Part shown: positions 7,389 to 10,669 of the stretch, in pieces
How positions within the stretch are numbered: the stretch's first letter is position 1
Layout of the letters: every line of letters begins with the position of its first letter
Assembly (NCBI GenBank): GCA_003533975.1
Contig: DQCL01000210.1
Location: 1-10,669 of the forward strand
DNA: 10,669 nt
DNA from: Octadecabacter sp.
Lineage (GTDB): Bacteria > Pseudomonadota > Alphaproteobacteria > Rhodobacterales > Rhodobacteraceae
Direction: 5' to 3'
Program-made: the position numbers and the translations under genes
The notes under the pieces: generated by a model
The model's input: only the letters and a program-made list of their open reading frames with translations
The model's database searches: none
What the model was told of the DNA's origin: nothing

Positions 7389-7465
7389 TGGTACCGCCTC
7401 CCCGGCTTGAACGGGGGACCTCTGGTTCCACAAACCAGCGCTCTAACCAACTGAGCTAAGGCGGC
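7389..7465 (-). tRNA. tRNA-His (anticodon GTG), CCA encoded
   Basis: Complete cloverleaf on the minus strand. The acceptor is GCCGCCT with AGGCGGT, then positions 8-9 TA, D-arm GCTC-AGTTGGTTA-GAGC, and anticodon arm CTGGT-TTGTGGA-ACCAG with anticodon GTG. The variable loop is AGGTC, the T-arm CCCCG-TTCAAGC-CGGGG, discriminator A73 and an encoded CCA. The first acceptor pair is G1-U72, a wobble. The base before G1 is T, so the extra G-1 found in almost all histidine tRNAs is absent from the gene. From general knowledge, most alphaproteobacteria share this G-1-less, A73 form. No clear terminator follows: there is a run of eight C and then the AbrB-family gene, so read-through transcription is possible. 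Confidence 0.95.
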
Positions 7466-7474
7466 ATCTGGGTC

Positions 7475-7503
7475 GATTTAGCGAGGGCGGCGTATGATTG
7501 CAA
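7475..7503 (-). promoter_or_regulatory. Candidate tRNA-His promoter
   Basis: On the minus strand TTGCAA (complement of 7498-7503) is followed after 17 bases by TAAATC (complement of 7475-7480). The match to the consensus is moderate. Position argues for it: transcription would begin only a few bases before the tRNA 5' end at 7465, as is usual for tRNA genes. Confidence 0.35.
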
Positions 7504-7543
7504 GACCCAAGCTGCGCTTTGGTCCGGCGTTTTTGCACAGCCC

Positions 7544-7573
7544 TTGCTAAGAAGCGTCTGCACGGGGTAAATC
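7544..7573 (+). promoter_or_regulatory. Candidate promoter for the small protein and DMT exporter pair
   Basis: TTGCTA (7544-7549) and GTAAAT (7567-7572, 17-base spacer) or TAAATC (7568-7573, 18-base spacer) form a moderate promoter match about 30 bases upstream of the ATG at 7603. The same TTGCxA and TAAATC elements appear in the tRNA-His promoter candidate on the opposite strand, which gives weak mutual support. Confidence 0.3.
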
Positions 7574-7602
7574 GGGGCCAAGCATTCCAAAGGATCAAGG
7601 TC

Positions 7603-7794
7603 ATGGGCATTAACGACGAACGCGACATCGAAGCGAACCTGCAAATCGGTCCGACCGACATTGGGCAGGTACGCCTCTTCATCGAAGGGTCCGGCATTGA
7701 GATCCCGATGGATTTCACACCGGACGAAGCCGAGGAAATCGCTGAAGAAATCGTTGCCGCTGCCAAGGCAGCCCGCATGGTGAAGTCCCGCTAA
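7603..7794 (+). CDS. Small conserved acidic protein (resembles DUF6324), unknown function
   Basis: A 63-residue soluble protein beginning MGINDERDIEANLQIGPTDIG, followed by VRLFIEGSGIEIPMDFTPDEA and a C-terminal helix EEIAEEIVAAAKAARMVKSR. The first half looks like beta strands and the end like one amphipathic helix. I recognise it, with moderate certainty, as a small family found in Rhodobacterales (DUF6324). I know of no function. The ATG at 7603 is chosen because AAAGGA lies 8 bases upstream; an upstream ATG at 7498 would add 35 residues of unconserved appearance over the promoter region. Its TAA is directly followed by the ATG of the exporter gene (TAAATG), so the two are probably one operon with coupled translation. 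Confidence 0.8.
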   Translation: MGINDERDIEANLQIGPTDIGQVRLFIEGSGIEIPMDFTPDEAEEIAEEIVAAAKAARMVKSR

Positions 7795-8646
7795 ATGCAC
7801 CCTGTTGCGCTTTGGCGCATCGGGCTGGTGATGTTGACCTCGATGACGTTGATTGTCGGGGGGGATGTCGCCGCGAAAGTGCTCACGGCAGATGGTTTCA
7901 ATCCGCTTTTCATTGCATGGACACGCTTCGCTCTCGCCTGTGCGCTGTTGTTGCCGTTTTGCGGGCTTAGCCGCGGTGATTCCCCCGCCCTACGAGACCC
8001 GCGCATTTTTCTGCGGGCGCTGTTAATTACGGGGGGCATTAGCTGTATTCTCACGGCCCTGCGCACCGAACCTGTGGCAAATGTATTTGGCGCATTCTTC
8101 GTCGGCCCTATCGTTGCCTTCGCACTTTCCGCGGTGTTGCTGAAAGAACGTATCACCCTGACCCGTAGTGTCCTGCTTGGCCTTAGTTTTCTTGGCGTTC
8201 TTCTGGTCGTGAAACCCGGTTTCGGGGCCACAATCGGCATGGGGTTTGCCGTTCTCGCAGGTGTGCTGCACGGCAGCTACGTTGTCACCACCCGTTGGAT
8301 CGCGCCGCATTATCGACCAAGACTGCTGCTGTTTTCACAGCTTTTCCTCGGCGCGATCGTCCTTGCCCCGTTCGGCCTTACGACATTACCCGACACCGTG
8401 ACATGGGCCGCCCTCGGTTTGATTTCCATAAGTGCATTTGGGTCGGCCTTGGGGAACTTGATGCTCGTTTCGCTTAGTAAAACAACGCCTTCAAGCGTGA
8501 TCGCGCCGCTGATTTACACCCAGCTCATTCCGGCGTCACTGTTGGGGTATTTGGTGTTTTCAGAATGGCCTGATTGGGTCAGTTTTGTCGGCCTCGCAGT
8601 CATCTTAACAACCGGACTCGCATCTTTGGCTTTAGCTCGCCGCTAG
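7795..8646 (+). CDS. DMT superfamily (EamA domain) membrane transporter
   Basis: Inner-membrane exporter-type protein of 283 residues, the normal length for ten-helix EamA proteins. Two EamA repeats cover roughly residues 8-140 and 150-281. The first repeat has the typical NPLFIAWTRFALACALLLPF segment (residues 38-57) and LKERITLTRSVLLGLSFLGVLL near its end. The second ends with the pattern SVIAPLIYTQLIPASLLGYL, then SEWPDWVSFVGLAVILTTGL. Substrates of such proteins are usually amino acids, their metabolites or other small organics, and none can be assigned here. The start directly follows the stop of the small gene before it, with no strong ribosome binding site, which suggests coupling. I see no clear terminator in the roughly 105 bases before the next promoter. 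Confidence 0.9.
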   Translation: MHPVALWRIGLVMLTSMTLIVGGDVAAKVLTADGFNPLFIAWTRFALACALLLPFCGLSRGDSPALRDPRIFLRALLITGGISCILTALRTEPVANVFGAFFVGPIVAFALSAVLLKERITLTRSVLLGLSFLGVLLVVKPGFGATIGMGFAVLAGVLHGSYVVTTRWIAPHYRPRLLLFSQLFLGAIVLAPFGLTTLPDTVTWAALGLISISAFGSALGNLMLVSLSKTTPSSVIAPLIYTQLIPASLLGYLVFSEWPDWVSFVGLAVILTTGLASLALARR

Positions 8647-8752
8647 CACACCCCCCGCGCCAAAAGTTGCCCCGGTTGCAGGGTGCTCGATCTGAAAGGG
8701 TCGTGTCTGCGGGCATTTCCCAAACATGAGCATCCGTCAGGGAGATCAACCC

Positions 8753-8780
8753 TTGACATGATACCATTTGGTATTATATC
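8753..8780 (+). promoter_or_regulatory. Promoter of the arsR-like gene with overlapping palindromic operator
   Basis: A perfect TTGACA (-35, 8753-8758) is followed after 16 bases by TATATC (-10, 8775-8780); an offset of one or two bases is possible. The spacer holds the perfect inverted repeat ATACCA-TT-TGGTAT (8761-8774), positioned so that a bound dimer would block RNA polymerase. This is the typical arrangement for an autoregulated ArsR-family repressor. Transcription would begin at about 8787-8789, at or just before the start codon. Confidence 0.7.
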
Positions 8781-8788
8781 TATTCTGC

Positions 8789-9106
8789 ATGACAGAAAAC
8801 CAACCCCTCTTTCGCGCTCTTGCCGACCCAACCCGCCGTGACATCTTGTTGATGTTACGCGGCACGGACCTGACCATCGCGCAGGTCGCGGACAATTTCG
8901 ACATGACCCGCGCGGCCGTCAAAAAGCATCTGACGGTGCTGTCAGACGGCGGCCTCATTACCGTGCGTGCGCAAGGGCGTGAACGCTACAACACCCTAAA
9001 TCCAAACGCTTTTGCCCCAATCAAAGACTGGCTTTCTTTCTTTGACGCCTTCTGGGACGCGCGTTTGGATGATTTGAAATCCGCCATCGAAAAGGATGCA
9101 CAATGA
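8789..9106 (+). CDS. ArsR/SmtB-family transcriptional repressor of the SRPBCC-linked type
   Basis: Winged-helix DNA-binding repressor of 105 residues. LADPTRRDIL (11-20) is the family's hallmark first helix. The helix-turn-helix spans about 28-55 with the recognition helix TRAAVKKHLTVLSDGGLI (40-57). The wing is VRAQGRERYNTL (59-70). The C-terminal helix FFDAFWDARLDDLKSAIE probably forms the dimer. The ELCVCD-type metal site is absent and there is no cysteine at all, so the inducer is unlikely to be bound as in ArsR or SmtB. I chose the ATG at 8789 rather than 8768 because the earlier one lies inside the promoter and operator. No ribosome binding site precedes it, which fits a leaderless message. 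It overlaps the SRPBCC gene by ATGA. It probably represses both genes through the palindrome upstream. Confidence 0.9.
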   Translation: MTENQPLFRALADPTRRDILLMLRGTDLTIAQVADNFDMTRAAVKKHLTVLSDGGLITVRAQGRERYNTLNPNAFAPIKDWLSFFDAFWDARLDDLKSAIEKDAQ

Positions 9107-9516
9107 CCAATACATTAAACAAAACCATTTACCTCAAGGCGAGCAAAGCAGACGTCTGGGCCTTCCTGACGGACCCTGAAAAACTGGCGATGTGGTTTCA
9201 CAAACCCAAAGTCGCGCTGGCCCAAGGGGACGCCTACGCAATGTACGGCACAACCAGCGGTGACAAGCTGATGTGGGGCGATGTCGTTGTCGCAAACCCG
9301 TATGACTACCTCGAATACACCTTCACAATCGCGCCAATGGGCGATGCAACAAGCACCGTTAAGTGGACACTTGAAGACGTCGCGGGGGGCACGCGCCTGT
9401 CCTTGGTACACGAAGGTTTGCCCGCGTCCGAGGAGGCATTCGGCCTGACACTTGCCCTCGACAAAGGGTGGGAAGGCCACTTTGCGGATCTGCGCAAAGC
9501 GCTCCACGGCGAGTAA
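9103..9516 (+). CDS. SRPBCC-domain protein (AHSA1-like), unknown ligand
   Basis: Cytoplasmic helix-grip protein of 137 residues covering the whole AHSA1/SRPBCC fold. The start TIYLKASKADVWAFLTDPEKLAMWF (residues 8-32) is the typical first strand and helix pair with W and WF. The middle has the strand YDYLEYTFTI and the strand STVKWTLEDVAGGTRLSLVHEGL. The C-terminal helix is GWEGHFADLRKAL. Such domains bind hydrophobic small molecules or partner proteins, and no catalytic residues can be named. The ATG overlaps the stop of the repressor gene (ATGA), with AAGGA 6 bases upstream. Paired ArsR-SRPBCC operons are common in bacteria and largely uncharacterised. The protein may sequester or sense the compound that relieves repression (inference). 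Confidence 0.9.
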   Translation: MTNTLNKTIYLKASKADVWAFLTDPEKLAMWFHKPKVALAQGDAYAMYGTTSGDKLMWGDVVVANPYDYLEYTFTIAPMGDATSTVKWTLEDVAGGTRLSLVHEGLPASEEAFGLTLALDKGWEGHFADLRKALHGE

Positions 9517-9526
9517 TACAACCCTT

Positions 9527-9573
9527 GTAGAAGTCCGCGTACCTCACTACCTGTGAAGGCGGCGGGCTTCTGC
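9527..9573. other. Long imperfect hairpin after the SRPBCC gene
   Basis: Bases 9527-9538 pair with 9562-9573 over 12 bp, with two G-T wobbles on the plus strand. Inside, 9542-9547 pairs with 9553-9559 with one bulged A (9556), leaving a five-base loop. It begins 11 bases after the SRPBCC stop. No T-run follows on the plus strand, so it is not a standard intrinsic terminator, but it could stop or stabilise the 3' end of the message. Confidence 0.45.
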
Positions 9574-9620
9574 TCCTCTCGTAACACAGTGGCATAATTC
9601 CAGTGGCCTTACGCAAATCC

Positions 9621-9728
9621 GAGGTGGCTGGCGCTGTCGGGGCTCTGGCTTCGTTACCTGGCTACCACCTGTACATACAGGTCCTCGGGAATACATGACC
9701 CTACGGTTGCTGCGGGGCCCGCCACCTT
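9621..9728. other. Structured intergenic segment of about 108 bases, possible unknown ncRNA
   Basis: The ends pair: AGGTGGC (9622-9628) with GCCACCT (9721-9727), continued after one mismatch by GGC (9630-9632) with GCC (9717-9719). Near the centre is a 7-bp hairpin, ACCTGTA (9667-9673) with TACAGGT (9676-9682). A closing stem enclosing an inner hairpin is the layout of a compact structured RNA. I looked for marks of SRP RNA (GGAAGCAGCC), RNase P RNA (GAGGAAAGTCC), two-piece tmRNA (a T-arm GTTCGA and an ANDN tag) and the cobalamin riboswitch core, and found none. 6S RNA could not be confirmed or excluded by eye. Strand and promoter are undetermined. No protein gene is evident between 9517 and 9744. 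Confidence 0.35.
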
Positions 9729-9744
9729 CAACAAATTCAACGGC

Positions 9745-10080
9745 TTAACGGCGCTTTGGCTTGTCTACTGGGATCGGTATGGCAATCGGGTCTTGCCGGA
9801 ATATAGGCATCATGCGGCCGCGACGATCATCATCGTCGTCATCCGTCTTGCCCATCGTCATGATAACGATTGAGAACTGCACACCTGCAAAAACAATCCC
9901 GTTCAGCACCCAAAAGACCAAAGTTGCCATGATGCCAATGTCTGACCCCATGATCAGCCCGCCAATTCCAGCGACATCAAACCACATAATCGCGCCAACA
10001 AAGACAGCCGCGAGGAAAAAGCCGAACAAACAGCTTTTGATATAAATTTTAATCAAGTCGGGTGTTTTTTGAGTGGACAT
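9745..10080 (-). CDS. Small two-helix membrane protein with a poly-aspartate run, unknown function
   Basis: A 111-residue protein of no family I recognise. A short charged N-terminus (MSTQKTPDLIKIYIKS) precedes two hydrophobic segments at about residues 16-34 and 48-74, the second rich in V, I and F. After the second helix comes DDDDDD (80-85), then a basic RRGR (86-89), and a proline- and basic-rich tail ending KPKRR. The signal for translation is strong: AGGAGG 7 bases before the ATG. A promoter candidate at 10101-10129 suggests that it is transcribed independently of nusB, which lies upstream in the same direction. The clear ribosome binding site and the coherent membrane topology favour a real gene. 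Confidence 0.75.
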   Translation of the reverse strand: MSTQKTPDLIKIYIKSCLFGFFLAAVFVGAIMWFDVAGIGGLIMGSDIGIMATLVFWVLNGIVFAGVQFSIVIMTMGKTDDDDDDRRGRMMPIFRQDPIAIPIPVDKPKRR

Positions 10081-10100
10081 GGCAGTGCCTCCTACCCTGT

Positions 10101-10129
10101 AGGATAAGCTGTTTACCTGCTCTATCCAA
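10101..10129 (-). promoter_or_regulatory. Candidate promoter of the small membrane-protein gene
   Basis: On the minus strand TTGGAT (complement of 10124-10129) and TATCCT (complement of 10101-10106) are 17 bases apart. Transcription would begin near 10094, just upstream of AGGAGG (complement of 10088-10093) and the ATG at 10080, giving a leader of about 15 bases. Confidence 0.4.
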
Positions 10130-10163
10130 GGTCGAGTGGCGTTTGGTCGCGGCGGAAACCTGC

Positions 10164-10646
10164 CTAGAATGCGTCTGGCTTGGCTTCTTTCGCCATGTGA
10201 TCCAGCACAGCATTCACGAACTTCGGCTCATCGCCATCGTCGAAAAACGCACGCGCGACGTCAACATATTCGGTGATCGCCACGCGTGGCGGCGTGTCAC
10301 GGCCAAGGATTTCAACACCTGCGGCACGAAACAGCGCACGCAATGTCGGATCAATGCGGCCAAGCGGCCAACGCGCAACCAATGCGCGGTCAGTCAGCTT
10401 GTCGATCTCAACCTGTTTCTCAACAGCGACTTCCACAAGCATTTTAAAATGCGCGATGTCGCCATCAATCATTTCGGCACCATCATAGGTCTCGCCGAAA
10501 CGGTAGTTCATAAACTCAGCCGTGACCTTGTCGATGGTCTGGGCAGAGTGTTCCATCTGAAACAACGCCTCCACAGCGTAAAGTCGGGACGCAGATTTCA
10601 TTTTGCGCCGTTGGTTGCCGGACAGGTTTGAATTGGTGTCGGTCAT
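10164..10646 (-). CDS. nusB: Transcription antitermination factor NusB
   Basis: All-helical RNA-binding protein that binds boxA with NusE (ribosomal protein S10) and prevents premature termination of rRNA operon transcription. It has 160 residues, a normal length. Visible family features are the N-terminal helix KSASRLYAVEALFQME (residues 16-31), WPLGRIDPTLRALFRAAGVEIL (about 93-114), and the conserved C-terminal VAITEYVDVARAFFDDGDEPKFVNAVLDHMAKE, which matches the family's INE-Y-x-x-A-K ... KFVNGVLD pattern. The ATG at 10646 overlaps the preceding stop by ATGA, typical of the ribH-nusB order. No strong ribosome binding site is present, which fits coupled translation. Confidence 0.95.
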   Translation of the reverse strand: MTDTNSNLSGNQRRKMKSASRLYAVEALFQMEHSAQTIDKVTAEFMNYRFGETYDGAEMIDGDIAHFKMLVEVAVEKQVEIDKLTDRALVARWPLGRIDPTLRALFRAAGVEILGRDTPPRVAITEYVDVARAFFDDGDEPKFVNAVLDHMAKEAKPDAF

Positions 10647-10669
10647 GCTGTGGTGTTGCCATCCGTATT
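10643..10669 (-). CDS. ribH: C-terminal end of a preceding gene, probably ribH (6,7-dimethyl-8-ribityllumazine synthase)
   Basis: The open frame entering from the right edge on the minus strand gives NTDGNTTA and then TGA, overlapping the nusB ATG as ATGA. Only eight residues are visible, so identity rests on context: lumazine synthase (riboflavin pathway) is the usual gene directly upstream of nusB in alphaproteobacteria. Confidence 0.45.
   Translation of the reverse strand, partial: NTDGNTTA

Noticed and set aside
6336..7433. Annotation of the membrane protein as a DNA-binding AbrB regulator or ammonia monooxygenase, and its start at 7433
   Set aside because: The sequence is hydrophobic throughout with two PGG-containing repeats and no DNA-binding or copper-site features. 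The start at 7433 lies inside the tRNA-His gene.
9517..9744. Identification of the structured region as SRP RNA, RNase P RNA, tmRNA or cobalamin riboswitch
   Set aside because: The diagnostic motifs of each are absent on both strands; a loose CCAGGTAACG match to RNase P RNA on the minus strand is not supported by neighbouring conserved blocks.
10091..10103. A hairpin CCTAC-AGG-GTAGG that could hide the ribosome binding site of the small membrane protein
   Set aside because: Its 5' half overlaps the proposed -10 element, so it would not be transcribed from that start; the 5-bp stem alone is weak.
10062..10631. A 189-residue plus-strand open frame opposite nusB
   Set aside because: It is antisense to nusB, which has clear family motifs; the frame's composition and lack of signals indicate a shadow.
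1..10669. Mobile elements, CRISPR arrays, prophage or defence genes
   Set aside because: No transposase, integrase, terminal repeats, regularly spaced repeats or defence-type domains are seen; genes are ordinary chromosomal types with coherent spacing.

Overview
This window looks like a chromosomal segment of a Rhodobacterales (Roseobacter-group) alphaproteobacterium. The reasons are moderate GC, a partial gene for an alphaproteobacterial RpoH-type sigma factor lying downstream of rluD, a ribH-nusB junction, a tRNA-His gene of the alphaproteobacterial type (no G-1, A73), and a very short protein that I recall as a Rhodobacterales-restricted family. I see no transposase, integrase, CRISPR array, rRNA or prophage gene. 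No stretch longer than 300 bases lacks a gene; the longest gaps are about 190-235 bases.

Left part (1-1579, minus strand): the N-terminal part of rpoH (heat-shock sigma-32) runs off the left edge. Upstream of it, in the same orientation, is rluD (23S rRNA pseudouridine synthase). The gap between them holds a sigma-32-like promoter candidate, which suggests rpoH autoregulation.

Middle (1769-6339, plus strand): a tight five-gene cassette with gaps or overlaps of 8 bases or fewer. It encodes a complete tripartite tricarboxylate transporter: TctC periplasmic binding protein, TctB small membrane subunit and TctA large membrane subunit. These are followed by an AtuA-family (DUF1446) protein and a DUF4387 protein. 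The layout reads as uptake of an unknown organic acid followed by an uncharacterised two-protein processing step. It is the best candidate here for an undescribed function. An AbrB-family membrane protein converges on it with overlapping stop codons, and a tRNA-His gene lies just upstream of that protein.

Right part (7603-9516, plus strand): a small conserved protein directly abutting an EamA/DMT exporter, then an ArsR-type repressor with an overlapping SRPBCC (AHSA1-like) gene. The repressor has a perfect palindromic operator inside its promoter spacer and appears to be leaderless. The 228 bases after this pair have strong RNA-folding potential but no recognisable gene.

Right edge (minus strand): the last codons of ribH, then nusB, then a small two-helix membrane protein with a run of six aspartates, which appears to have its own promoter.
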